NCBI GenBank assembly: GCA_947561395.2
Contig: OX387183.1
Span: 8,489,883 to 8,553,882 of the forward strand
DNA length: 64,000 nucleotides
Direction of reading: 5' to 3'
From: Buxus sempervirens
Lineage: Eukaryota; Streptophyta; Magnoliopsida; Buxales; Buxaceae
Shown one piece after another: positions 12,458-23,215 of the stretch. The notes under the pieces are model-generated. The model made no database searches and was not told the DNA's origin. It saw nothing but the letters and a program-made list of their open reading frames with translations. Position 1 is the stretch's first letter. The number at the start of each line of letters is the position of its first letter. A program made the position numbers and the translations under genes.

Positions 12458-12785
12458 TTAATTATTACCTTCATGTGTGCTGGCCATTCCTTTGTTTGTA
12501 AAATGGTGATGATGAAATGACTAAAAAATTCATCAAACATGCACTCCATTTGAGCTGACAGGTGATGTTCAGTTGCCTAGCAAAACAAAAAAGCTTAAGA
12601 AATTTGAGAACATCAAATTATCAACAAAAGACAATGGGGGAAACTAGTACATAAATATTGATGGTATGAGATTACTTGCAAGACCTGAAAGGAGAAAAGG
12701 GATGAAAAACAAGATACCTGAAAAATTGGAAGTCGGGGGGACCTCAGAAGAAATCCTCCTCGGACAGTCACCATTTACACATGGG
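10737..12785. repeat. Duplicated NLR 3'-flank, copy a (gene missing)
   Basis: Closely related to 45208-46850, the 3' flank of NLR2, with indels of up to a few hundred bases; also distantly related to part of 19600-22850 downstream of NLR1. The similarity stops where the NLR2 stop codon would lie, so the flank is present without its gene. An 85-codon + strand open frame (10890-11147) is identical in translation at 45356-45613, but the surrounding non-coding DNA is nearly as similar, so I do not call it a gene. A run of 24 T lies at 11257-11280. Confidence 0.8.
12379..12453. repeat. (AG)n microsatellite
   Basis: An uninterrupted AG tract of about 37 units. The homologous position in the flank copy near 46542 has only a few units, and the copy near 21481 has about 25, so the tract is length-variable among duplicates. 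Confidence 0.97.
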
Positions 12786-12790
12786 CATTA

Positions 12791-13096
12791 TATTACAGCA
12801 TGAAGAATCTATGCTTGAAGAATCTAAGCTCAAGACTGCTGGACAAGAACAAAAATAGTTAGTTGGTTGTTAAGTTAGCTTTTCTGTTAGTTAACTTTTC
12901 TGTTAGCTTTTCTGTTAGTTGGTAGAATAGTTTGTTAGACATTCTTGCTGTCCTATACATTCTTTTTGTAATTCAGTTGACATTGATTTTCATTTCATTA
13001 AGCAAGAACGTATGAGTTCCTCTCTATGAATTGAGCTCTGGTGTTCTCCCTCTCTTCCATCATTTTCCTGGTCTTCTTCCCCTGTTCTTTCTTACA
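12791..13096 (+). repeat. 5' LTR of the copia element (306 bp)
   Basis: Reads identical to 17704-18009. It is short, with a T-rich central part containing repeated CTTTTCTGTTAG units (about 12888-12920). The first 68 bases correspond to the segment that encodes the Pol C terminus in the 3' copy. Confidence 0.95.
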
Positions 13097-13108
13097 TGGT
13101 ATCAAAGC
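13097..13108 (+). other. Primer-binding site, initiator-Met tRNA type
   Basis: TGGTATCAAAGC directly follows the 5' LTR. The TGGTATCAGAGC form, complementary to initiator tRNA-Met, is the usual primer site of plant copia elements; this copy differs at one position. Confidence 0.85.
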
Positions 13109-13127
13109 AGGTTGAGGGCTGCAGACC

Positions 13128-16100
13128 ATGGCAACCAATTCAAACATCAATGATTCTTCTTCTTCTTCTTCACGTCTCTTGAATTTTAATGACCTCACCA
13201 ATCCTTACCGACTGGATAATGGTGATAACCCAGCAATTACTCTGGTGGCTGATATCTTGACCACAGAGAATTATGTTCCTTGGTCTAGAGCTATGCATAG
13301 AGCACTTAGGGCCAAGAACAAGATTGGTTTTGTTAATGGAGAATTTCAGAGACCCGACAATCCAAGTGACCCACTGTTAGATGCTTGGGAGAGATGCAAT
13401 GATTTGGTGGTTTCTTGGATCCAGAATTCAGTTAGCAACTCAATCAAGGCAACCCTTATCTTTGTGGATAATGCTCAAGAATTGTGGACTGAACTACAAG
13501 ACAGGTATTTACAGCAAAATGGCCCTAGAATTTTTCAATTAAAGAAAACATTAGCTGGTCTTATGCAAGAACAAGATTCAGTGAGTGTTTATTATGGTAG
13601 ACTCAAAACTCTTTGGGATGAATTCTCTGTTTATGATCCAATTCCTGAGTGTGATTGTGGAAAATTAAAAATTCTCTTGGACCGATATCAAAGAGATTGT
13701 GTGATTCAGTTTTTGATGGGACTTAACGATGCTTACTCCAATGTAAGAGACCAGATTATGTTGATTGATCCGCTGCCCCCAGTCAATAAGGTGTTTTCCT
13801 TGATTCAACAGCAAGAAAGACAACATCAAATGGTCTCTCAAGCATCTGTACCTGAATCTATGGCTCTTTTTACAAAGAAGAGTTTTGTCAATTTCAAATC
13901 TAACATGAAGCCACCAGGTAATGCCAAACAGAATAAACCCTATTGCACTTATTGCAAGGTTTCAGGACACACTTTGGATAATTGTTTCAAGATAGGAAAC
14001 TCTGAGGTTCCAATCTGCACCCATTGTAATATGAGTGGACATGTGGTTGAAAAGTGCTATAAGCTCCATGGGTATCCCCTTGGACACAAGCTTCACAAGA
14101 AGTCCAAGAATACAGTGGCCTTTGCAAATTCTGTAACTAATGATGAAGAGGACAGTAGTGAAGAGAAAGTTGCATTAACAAAAGGCCAGTACCAGCAACT
14201 GTTGGCTTTGCTACATCCAAAGGATCTATCATCATCAACGCATTCAGTCAATCATGCCCAAACCATCTTCAACCCAACAGCAAATCTCTCTAACTCCTCC
14301 AAAATCTCTGGTATTTCTACTTGTTTATCAACTTACATTCATAGACTTTCCAACATTGCTGATGTCTCGTGGATTGTGGATACCGGTGCAACAGATCATA
14401 TGATCTGTTGTACTTCCTTTTTCACCACAATCACTGCACAAGTTTCCTACACTGTAAAATTGCCAAATGGCAATGAAGTTCCTGTAACACACATTGGTGA
14501 TGTCCAACTTTCAGAAACCTTGATGCTTAGAGATGTCTTATGTGTACCCTCCTTTACTTTCAATTTGTTGTCAGCAAAGAAACTAGCTGAAAACCTCACA
14601 TGTTGTCTTGTTTGTTTCTATGATTCTTGTTATATTCAGGACCTTGTCTCTTGGACAACGATTGGGATTGCTGAAGTTAAGCATGGCCTCTATCATCTCT
14701 TGAAGTCTGTGGTTCCTCCTTCAGCTCTTTCTGACAAATTTTTGACTCTATACAATAGAAATTTTTTTGCTTCCGCTACTGTTGTTGATGGTTTATCAGC
14801 CACCAGCCTTTGGCATTGTCGCTTAGGCCATATATCTCATTCAAGAATTAAGCTGATAAATGATCCTATTGTACAAAACAATATCTCTTTTGATAATGAA
14901 GAACCTTGTTTTGTTTGTCCCATTGCTAAGCAACATCGACTCCCTTTTTCGCTTAGTGAACATAAAGCATCTTCTATATTTGAATTAGTGCATTGTGATA
15001 TCTGGGGACCTTGCTCCACCATAGCCTATGATGGCTCAAAGTACTTTCTCACCATAATTGATGATTTTTCAAGAAGCACATGGGTTTATCTTCTCAAGAA
15101 TAAGTCTGAGGTCAGAAAATATGTGGAGTCCTTTTACAACTTGGTAGAAACTCAGTTTGGGATCAAGATCAAAATACTTAGAAGTGACAATGGAGGGGAG
15201 TTCCAAATGACAGAATTTTTTGCAAGTAAAGGTATCATCCATCAAAGAAGCTGTGTTGAGACCCCACAACAAAATGGGGTGGTGGAAAGAAAACATAGAC
15301 ACCTATTGAATGTCGCTCGGGCCTTGAAGTTTCAATCCAACATTCCTCTCAAATATTGGAACACTTGTGTTTTGACTGCAGCATACTTAATCAATAGAAC
15401 CCCTACTCCTTTGTTGAATAACAAAACCCCTTTTGAGCTTCTTTTTAACATCCAGCCTTCATATGGTCACTTAAGGGTGTTTGGGTGCCTTTGTTTTGCA
15501 ACTACCTTGTCCCAAGGACGGAAGAAATTTGATCCTAGAGGAAAGAAGTGTGTTTTCCTTGGATATCCCTTTGGAGTTAAAGCCTACAGATTGCTGGACC
15601 TAGATACTCACAATGTATTCTTGTCTCGAGATGTTATTTTTCACGAATCAATCTTTCCATTTCTCACTAATCCTCAACCTCCACCATCTGCTGCATCAGA
15701 TATTCCTTTCTTTATGCCTTCATTTGATCCTACTTCCCATATCCCTGCCTCACCACCATGCCATGACTCTCCAGCAACCAATGCACCAAACAATGACCTT
15801 TATCCAGTACCCATCTCTATAGATTCATCACATTCTACAGCAATTTTTGATTCTAGTTTCGACTCTCCTTCATCACCTCCTATTGCTAACTCATCATCTG
15901 AACCAATACCTCCTTCTTCTTCTCAACCTACCACATCCATTTCTTCTCCTCCTCTTCGCAGGTCACTCAGAGTGAGAAGGGCACCTCAGTACCTTCAAGA
16001 GTTCCATTGTCAGCTGGCCAAATTTAAGACTTCACCTCAATCATTGACCAAGATGACAACACCACATCCAGGTACTCCTTTTTCTTTAACTAATTCCTTG

Positions 16101-17771
16101 TCATATCAGAGGCTCTCTTCACCTTTTCAAACTTTTACCACCTCCATTTCAACTCACCTTGAACCTACTTCTTACAAAAGAGCTGTGAAAGATCCTAAGT
16201 GGTGCAAAGCCATGGAAGCTGAATTGTTAGCCTTGGAAGAAAACAACACATGGGTTCTAACTGATCTACCAGCTGGTAAACATGCAATAGATTGTAGATA
16301 TGTCTACAAGGTGAAGTATAATTCAGATGGAACTATCGAAAGGTTTAAAGCCAGACTTGTGGCCAAAGGATATACTCAACAAGAAGGCATAGATTACCAT
16401 GAAACTTTCTCTCCGGTGGCAAAATTAGTCACTGTTAGATGTTTACTTTCCATCGCAGCTGTTAGAGGGTGGTTTCTTCATCAATTTGATGTCAACAATG
16501 CCTTTCTTCACGGAGACTTGCAAGAAGAAATTTACATGCTCAAGCCACCAGGTTATAACAAAGGAGGTCCTCATCAAGTGTGTAAACTTCTCAAGAGTCT
16601 TTATGGACTCAAACAAGCTTCACGACAATGGTATTCGAAATTTTCTACCTCAATCATTGAGTTTGGCTTCCAACAATCCAAAGCTGACTACAGTTTGTTC
16701 ACAATGCATACTGCTGATTCCTTTACAGTCTTACTTGTCTATGTCGATGATATTATAGTTGCCAGTGATTCTATGGAATCCGTCACTGCACTCAAGGAAT
16801 TCCTACATCAGAAGTTTAAAATCAAAGACCTTGGGACTCTAAGGTATTTTCTTGGCATTGAGGTGGCCAGATCTTCCAAGGGTATTTACCTTTGTCAACG
16901 TAAGTACGCCTTGGATATCTTGGCAGATTCTGGAACTCTCGGCTCTAAACCTGTTAAAGTCCCTATGGAGCAAAATGTCAAGTTTAGCAAAGATACTGGA
17001 CAATGTTTGGCTGATCCTAGCATCTACCGAAGACTCATTGGCAGGTTGCTTTACTTAACCATCACTCGGCCAGACCTAAGTTACAGCATCCAAACCTTGA
17101 GTCAATTTATGGATAAACCAAGTAACATTCACTTGGCTGCAGCATATAAAATCTTGAAGTACATCAAAGCATCTCCAGGACAAGGGCTTTTGTTTTCTGC
17201 TAGCTCACCACTCGAATTAAGAGCATATTGCGATTCAGATTGGGCCTCCTGTCCTGATACTCGCAGGTCAGTAACTGGCTATTGCATATTACTTGGAAAT
17301 TCCCTCATTTCTTGGAAATCAAAAAAGCAGACCGTGGTTTCTCGCTCTTCAGCTGAAGCAGAATACCGAGCAATGGCCACTACTTGTTCAGAATTAACTT
17401 GGTTGCGGTACATCCTCACTGATCTTCGAGTCTCACACCCACAGGCAGCCACTCTCTACTGTGATAACAAGGCTGCCCTTCACATTGCAGCTAATCCTGT
17501 GTTCCACGAACGTACAAAGCACATTGAACTCGACTGTCACTTGATCAGGGATAAAATACAGGAAGGTTCCATTCAAACTGCTCACCTTGCAACTCATTCT
17601 CAGCTTGCTGATATATTCACTAAAGCTCTACCTTCCAATATTTTCACTTCTCATCTTTCCAAGATGGGAATAGAAAACATCTATTCTCCATCTTGCCGGG
17701 GAATATTACAGCATGAAGAATCTATGCTTGAAGAATCTAAGCTCAAGACTGCTGGACAAGAACAAAAATAG
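13128..17771 (+). CDS. Copia gag-pol polyprotein, intact (1547 aa)
   Basis: One open frame, starting at ATG 19 nt after the PBS motif, encodes the whole copia polyprotein. Gag (residues about 1-270) is followed by two CCHC zinc knuckles (CTYCKVSGHTLDNC and CTHCNMSGHVVEKC). The protease has VDTGA (Asp near 418). A pre-integrase zinc finger follows (WHCRLGH...CFVCPIAKQ). Integrase has Asp near 624, Asp near 687 and Glu near 720, with PQQNGVVERKH. Reverse transcriptase has the YVDD box near 1205-1208. RNase H has CDSDWA, EAEYRA and YCDNKAA blocks. Length and order are those of a complete autonomous element. The last 23 codons lie inside the 3' LTR, overlapping the polypurine tract region. It is possibly competent for transposition; expression is not shown. 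Confidence 0.97.
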   Translation: MATNSNINDSSSSSSRLLNFNDLTNPYRLDNGDNPAITLVADILTTENYVPWSRAMHRALRAKNKIGFVNGEFQRPDNPSDPLLDAWERCNDLVVSWIQNSVSNSIKATLIFVDNAQELWTELQDRYLQQNGPRIFQLKKTLAGLMQEQDSVSVYYGRLKTLWDEFSVYDPIPECDCGKLKILLDRYQRDCVIQFLMGLNDAYSNVRDQIMLIDPLPPVNKVFSLIQQQERQHQMVSQASVPESMALFTKKSFVNFKSNMKPPGNAKQNKPYCTYCKVSGHTLDNCFKIGNSEVPICTHCNMSGHVVEKCYKLHGYPLGHKLHKKSKNTVAFANSVTNDEEDSSEEKVALTKGQYQQLLALLHPKDLSSSTHSVNHAQTIFNPTANLSNSSKISGISTCLSTYIHRLSNIADVSWIVDTGATDHMICCTSFFTTITAQVSYTVKLPNGNEVPVTHIGDVQLSETLMLRDVLCVPSFTFNLLSAKKLAENLTCCLVCFYDSCYIQDLVSWTTIGIAEVKHGLYHLLKSVVPPSALSDKFLTLYNRNFFASATVVDGLSATSLWHCRLGHISHSRIKLINDPIVQNNISFDNEEPCFVCPIAKQHRLPFSLSEHKASSIFELVHCDIWGPCSTIAYDGSKYFLTIIDDFSRSTWVYLLKNKSEVRKYVESFYNLVETQFGIKIKILRSDNGGEFQMTEFFASKGIIHQRSCVETPQQNGVVERKHRHLLNVARALKFQSNIPLKYWNTCVLTAAYLINRTPTPLLNNKTPFELLFNIQPSYGHLRVFGCLCFATTLSQGRKKFDPRGKKCVFLGYPFGVKAYRLLDLDTHNVFLSRDVIFHESIFPFLTNPQPPPSAASDIPFFMPSFDPTSHIPASPPCHDSPATNAPNNDLYPVPISIDSSHSTAIFDSSFDSPSSPPIANSSSEPIPPSSSQPTTSISSPPLRRSLRVRRAPQYLQEFHCQLAKFKTSPQSLTKMTTPHPGTPFSLTNSLSYQRLSSPFQTFTTSISTHLEPTSYKRAVKDPKWCKAMEAELLALEENNTWVLTDLPAGKHAIDCRYVYKVKYNSDGTIERFKARLVAKGYTQQEGIDYHETFSPVAKLVTVRCLLSIAAVRGWFLHQFDVNNAFLHGDLQEEIYMLKPPGYNKGGPHQVCKLLKSLYGLKQASRQWYSKFSTSIIEFGFQQSKADYSLFTMHTADSFTVLLVYVDDIIVASDSMESVTALKEFLHQKFKIKDLGTLRYFLGIEVARSSKGIYLCQRKYALDILADSGTLGSKPVKVPMEQNVKFSKDTGQCLADPSIYRRLIGRLLYLTITRPDLSYSIQTLSQFMDKPSNIHLAAAYKILKYIKASPGQGLLFSASSPLELRAYCDSDWASCPDTRRSVTGYCILLGNSLISWKSKKQTVVSRSSAEAEYRAMATTCSELTWLRYILTDLRVSHPQAATLYCDNKAALHIAANPVFHERTKHIELDCHLIRDKIQEGSIQTAHLATHSQLADIFTKALPSNIFTSHLSKMGIENIYSPSCRGILQHEESMLEESKLKTAGQEQK

Positions 17772-18009
17772 TTAGTTGGTTGTTAAGTTAGCTTTTCTGT
17801 TAGTTAACTTTTCTGTTAGCTTTTCTGTTAGTTGGTAGAATAGTTTGTTAGACATTCTTGCTGTCCTATACATTCTTTTTGTAATTCAGTTGACATTGAT
17901 TTTCATTTCATTAAGCAAGAACGTATGAGTTCCTCTCTATGAATTGAGCTCTGGTGTTCTCCCTCTCTTCCATCATTTTCCTGGTCTTCTTCCCCTGTTC
18001 TTTCTTACA
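17704..18009 (+). repeat. 3' LTR of the copia element (306 bp)
   Basis: Identical by eye to the 5' LTR. It contains the stop codon of gag-pol (17769-17771). The bases just upstream (GCCGGGGAA) form only a short polypurine tract. Confidence 0.95.
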
Positions 18010-19548
18010 CATTATGTATGGTAGAAGACGTGCGGGCATACATGTGCGTGACTTCTAAAAGGAGAGAAAAAGAAAAAAGAAAGGAAGAAGAAAAGAGAAT
18101 CGTCAGTGTCCCTCTGTGTGGCTTTCTTTATGCAATCAAATATAGAAATGAAACGTCATAACCCTGTGTGGTTGGAACTGTGTTTTCTTGGAAAATCGGT
18201 AGTAAGTTGCAGGAAACATGTCAGACACAATTAAGTAGGAAATATGTAATTTTAGTGATGCTTTTTAAAAATAACCTAGTTAAGTCATCTAATTCTTGAA
18301 AATTGGAAATTGGAAATTAATGATACTTTTTTAAAATAATTGAGAATTAGTGTGGATTTAATGAGGTTAAGAAGCGTTTTGAGGGCAATTTCCAAGAATT
18401 AGGTGGGGGGTTTATTTTTTAAAGGCATCAGTGAAAGCCAATTTCCCTTTTGAATAAGCCAATTTAAGTTTAAGGGATAATTACAGTTTACCTTCTTGAG
18501 GATTCATACAATCCCAATTCCCCTGTTCTCCAAAATAATAGCATTGTTGTTCTCACATGAAACTCTATAACTAGTTAATCAAGTGGAATGAGATCATCAT
18601 TTTTGCAATTTGATCAGAAAATTTAAATCTAATTGTCAAAACATGCAAGTGTAAGAAGTTTGGTTTTCCTTTCTCTAACCATTCTCATTTCCATAACAAT
18701 GAATGCTTTGAATTCCCTTCATTATCGTAAGTTTATGTCTTTGACTCCCAACAATTCTAAATGAATTACATGCATTCAGAGCTTTTCTTAAATTGAGAAA
18801 ATTGTTTTGTTTAAGTGTAACTTTTGTTTAAGTGTAACTAATGGAGGGAAAACAACATGGTCAGATACCTGAGTTTAATCTAAGAAGCACTTCTTTATCT
18901 AATTATCCCAGATGAAAAGGCTGGTTAAGAATGAAATAAGTAGAAAAATCCACAACAATGAAGCCTTCATCCGGTAAAGTCAATGCAAAAATCATCTCCA
19001 ATTTCGATCCACTCATGGATCTGTCCACAATTTCAACTAGTCACCAAGACAAAGTGATCTTCACAGAAGTTTTAACAAGTGAAGTGTCGACCGATTTGTA
19101 AGAAAGTGAAGAACCTGCAGGATGAAAACATAAGAAAATTGTTATTCGTCAATAACAACCTAACTTTTGGAGTTATATTAGTACAGATCTTAAGAAAATT
19201 GCTTGTATCGTGTCATTTTTGGAGGTAATGTGCATTAATGGAACATAGAAATAAACAATTCCTAACAGAAACTTGAAACCACGTTCCAATTATTTCAAAA
19301 AGAAGTTGAAAATAAACAATCTCAAAATTAATTCCCTTTTTGAAGAACTCTAGCACCTGAAAAGTAAACAAATGACCAATGAACAGGCAGGCAAAAAAAG
19401 GGAATTAGTTGCAGTCAATGTGAGTTTTATGCATTCAACTCATATCAAAGGCCAAATGGTAGATTCGGAATCAACACATGAAAGGCTCTTACGTTCTTTA
19501 GAAACTGAACAGTGCCAATATTGCTTAGATTGCTTTAGATCACCATCT

Positions 19549-19569
19549 CCCCCCCCCCCCCCCCCCCCC
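19549..19569. repeat. Poly-C run (21 bases)
   Basis: A homopolymer of 21 C. It is unstable and prone to sequencing length errors; no gene reads through it. Confidence 0.95.
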
Positions 19570-20409
19570 ACTATATTTCTCCCTTTTTTCCTTCCAATTC
19601 TTCTGACATTCTTGGAGCTGGCTTTCACATATTAATTAGTGTAAGAGCAGTAGTAGCTTCTTATGCTAGAATAGAAGTTTCATCAACGCCACAACAACTG
19701 TCCCTGAAATATTGATGTTAGTCAAGAAGTTTGATAATCTGATAGAATCATAGAACAATTAAAAAAAAATTTCAAAAGGGAATGGAAGTTCTGTAGTCCA
19801 CGGGCTGAAGTCATAGTCAATACATTGATTGTCACCCAAGACCACATAAGAAAAAGCCCTTGTCACCAGTACAGAACAAGGGTCAATAACTAAGTGTAAC
19901 TAAAAGGGATAAGACATGATCAATGAAGTCAATTGGAACTATCTCACTTAAATCAAGCTTTACTTGAAAACCTCTAGCTTAAGGTTTGGCCTTGTGGCTT
20001 AGGTTCCTTTTTGTTTAACATCTTTAGGTATCAAAACATGTTTCTTTGTCCTTGGAATAAAAAAATAAATAAAATAAATTTTTAAATAAGAGTCTTGCAA
20101 AGAATGGTAATAATTTAGAACCAATGCGATGTTTAATGGCTAGTTAAAGGAGTTTATTACAATCCTGTATCACTCAAGCAGCTAAAAATGAAGACTAGTA
20201 CAGTAGGTTTGAAAATGCTGAAAAAAGTCCTACGGAATCTGAGAAGTGACCATAATCAATAATCTCTTCTTTCACCTTCACAACCCTGTTTTTCCACAAC
20301 ACATGCATATTGTGAACGAAGTCTTAAATATTTTCTTATAATTAAAGGGACATTAAAATGAAAAAGAAGAGAACTATGTTTGACATTTTACCGAAAAAAA
20401 AAAGGAAGA

Positions 20410-20447
20410 GGGGGTGGGGGTGGTGGGGAGGGAGGGGAGGGGAAGGG
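20410..20447 (+). other. G-rich tract, candidate G-quadruplex
   Basis: At least six runs of three or more G separated by one to four bases in under 40 bp. This satisfies the usual G3+N1-7 quadruplex pattern. It lies in intergenic flank DNA about 2.4 kb beyond the NLR1 stop. Confidence 0.7.
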
Positions 20448-21474
20448 AATTTAAATTTATAATGGTCCATTTTCACTATTGTTCAAGCATAGCCCAAATA
20501 TCCAGCTTTGACCACACAACTCCCATATGCCCACTCTGACTGTATCAAGCAAACCTATACTGTTGGTAAGAAGTAATTTCTTGTGAATTTTATTGAATAT
20601 CTGCATTATCTATTGCTCAAGATCAAATACACATTGAAATTTAGAAGCCATACAATTAAAAAAAGCCATCTAGAAATAATAAGATTGCAAAAAGCAGCTC
20701 TAAAATTATTGCATAAATATAAATAGCAAGGTTCATATGCAACTTATTGAGGTTAAATTAGTACACAATTATGGAATAATAACACATATCAAAGTTTGCT
20801 AAAGAAAATGGAGGATTTTGGTAATCAGACCAATGTGGACAAAACTGTGATGTAAGATGTATTTATTACCAAGTATCTAAGGGTCAATGCCTTAGGAATT
20901 TGAGATATCTTTGAAGTTCAAGAAGAGAGGAAACATCCAGCTTTGGATACTTTTTAGCTTGGAAAAGCAGCTTTAATTTGCAAATGCAAAGAGAAACCAA
21001 AGCAAGAAATGAAAATGACAAAAATAAGGCTAACGTAAGCATTAATCATTGTTTCTTATATATAGATAATATCATCACTTCCAGTGCAAAATTTGTAGAA
21101 TAAGATTTTTGACACATAAAGGAAATTGGATGCTGTTGTTCTTAGACAATTTTTGAACTACCATATTACACAGGAAACAAAGAAAAATAGCAACCGAAAA
21201 ATTTCTGTATTATTATTTTTTTTTAATGAAAAACAAAATAATCAATCTAAAAACTGATTACTGTAATACGCCTCAATTGGCAGCCATAGGGAATGATGAT
21301 GTGATAATGTGTAAAAATTCCGTTTTAAATTTTATCAAAGCAAATAATAAACATTTTCAGTTCTTTGCTTATTTATGTAGCTATTAAAGTGACTTTTTCT
21401 TTTTTGTTTTCTCAACAAATTTGACATATCATTTGCAATTATTTTGCATTTGAAAGTTTTGCAATCTTATGCTT

Positions 21475-21480
<6 letters not shown>

Positions 21481-21531
<51 letters not shown>
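21481..21531. repeat. (AG)n microsatellite in flank copy b
   Basis: About 25 AG units at the position homologous to the tract at 12379. It is followed by a 28-bp direct duplication (ATGTGGGCTCACCAGTTG core, at about 21541 and 21567). Confidence 0.9.
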
Positions 21532-21535
<4 letters not shown>

Positions 21536-22850
21536 CCATCATGTGGGCTCACCAGTTGTTTATTCATGTGGGCTCACCAGTTGTTTATTTATAAAACATT
21601 GAAGCTTTAAATGATGTAATTACTATGGATTAATGGATTTATCCTCTTATATGTTGACGATTTTCTGCTACCTGGGAAAAAATTAGATAAAGAAATCAAT
21701 AGTTTTCAAATTGCTAAGAAGTACAGACAAATGAGAATTCATAAGAGTATAAGACTGATAGCTATAGTATTTCCAATTATTGAAATAGAGAAAAGGGGTA
21801 GGAAACAACAGACCTGAAGAAGATGATGACAGAATTGAGAGTAACCAAGCTTGATGGACATTGATTCAAATATCTCTAACTCCTTCATATGTCTCTTCAA
21901 AGAATACTTCTTCATGTACACGGAGACTTCAACACTTCACCTACCTGCTGCTCAAAATTTGTCAATCAATTGGAATGGTGGTTCCTTCTAATAATTCTTT
22001 CAGGAAAATAGAGATTATGCTAATATAATGACTCATGACTAGAAATATAATGTAATTTTACGTCAATTACACAATCACATCAAAGTCCATTATCCTATTA
22101 CAACCATATTGAAATGAACTATCATTATTTAGATTTAAAGTCTCAATGGGTCCCAAAATTTGTCAGAGAATGTACCTCAATAACTGCCAAAATTTTCAAT
22201 AATTTCGTTAACCATGGTCAGGAAATGTTTTCCAAAAAGCATTGCGTAGAAATCAAACTTAAAAAATTATCAGAAAAATTGAAAGTACAAGACGAATAGG
22301 TGTCTGACATAAAAAATGATAAGAAACATGGACCTGAGCTTTCACTTTGAAATTCATTAATTTGATATTTGCTCAATCTATTAAAAGAATTTCTTAAAAA
22401 GCATCCAATTAACTTGTTTTTTTCGATCAGGTTGTGCTTACAAACAAGAAATTATGTTTTTAAATATAAAAAGTGATGATAAAAGAGAATCGCAACAAAA
22501 GAAAATTAAAAAAAAAATAAAGAAGAAAGAGAGAAATTCAAGTCTCTATTTGATCTCCCAGTTGGATATAATACACAAAAAAAGGGGAAAAAATGTCAAA
22601 GCCTATTTTTATTTATTTATTTACGTTTAGGTGTTAAATTATAGAATGAGTATTTCTTGAATTTGGCCTCTGTTTCAGCTCGCAAATGATATTATATTAC
22701 CTAGGAAAAAAAACTAGACAGAGAAATTAGAGACCTTCAAAAGGGTATAGAATTTAATTCAAACAATTGAAAACGAGAACTGGGATAGGAAACAACATAC
22801 CCGAAAAACAGCAAGTTACGGACCTTGAAGAAATCCTCGTCAGACGGTCA

Positions 22851-23215
22851 CTAAAAGTGATGAATCCTTTTGTTTGGTACATCAGCTATCTTAGCCCAAT
22901 CCTCGCCTGTCTCTGGTTGGCATCGCTCATATAAGCGGTGACTACACAAATCAATTTCCAGATTTTGAAGCCTCGTGAGACATTGCATCCCTTCTGGAAA
23001 GGAAGTCAACAATGGGTAACAACAAAGAGATAGTTCTTGCAATGATGTGAGGTTTGGAAGCCACTCAGGTATGGTTGTCAATCCATAGCAGTAATTTATT
23101 GACAAATCTCGCAGGGAGGTAGCATGTTGTAGTGCGTCGGGAAGAGAAACCACCTTCGGCAGGGAGTACATGAACAATCTTTGTAGGGACGTGAAGATCG
23201 TCAGGCTCTCGTCTG
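22851..23215 (-). pseudogene. Out-of-frame LRR tail of NLR1
   Basis: This region continues the NLR1 LRR domain in a different frame: SLPDALQHATSLRDL and LPNLTSLQELSL repeats, then the family C terminus ending near residues NKRIHHF and a stop at 22851-22853. The same C terminus (RCQPETGEDWAKIA) is in frame in NLR2 (46854 onward). It is disconnected from the upstream frame by one extra base in the C run 23216-23221 (+ strand). If that base is a sequencing error, this is the true end of NLR1. Confidence 0.85.

Larger units (their letters stand above)
12791..18009 (+). mobile_element. Intact young Ty1/copia element with TA...CA termini
   Basis: A 5219-bp element with 306-bp LTRs at both ends, a Met-type primer-binding site and a single uninterrupted gag-pol frame. 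The target duplication CATTA is at 12786-12790 and 18010-18014. With a 5-bp duplication the LTR must start at TATTACAG and end at TTCTTACA, a non-canonical TA...CA pair known in some plant LTR elements. The two LTRs read as identical, and all key catalytic motifs are present, so insertion was very recent. It sits in NLR flank copy a. Confidence 0.95.
18015..22850. other. Gene-free flank downstream of NLR1
   Basis: Nearly 5 kb of AT-rich DNA with no convincing gene. Patches near 19630-19760 and 21480-22300 resemble the NLR 3' flanks at 10737-12785 and 45208-46850 but are much more diverged, so this is an older copy of the same flank (copy b) downstream of NLR1. It contains a 21-base C run (19549-19569), a G-rich run (20410-20447) and an AG microsatellite. 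Short open frames here have no recognisable domain. Confidence 0.6.

Noticed and set aside
19372-19635. Short open frame running through the poly-C tract
   Set aside because: It depends on a homopolymer encoding a proline run, has no homologue in the related flank copies and no recognisable motif.
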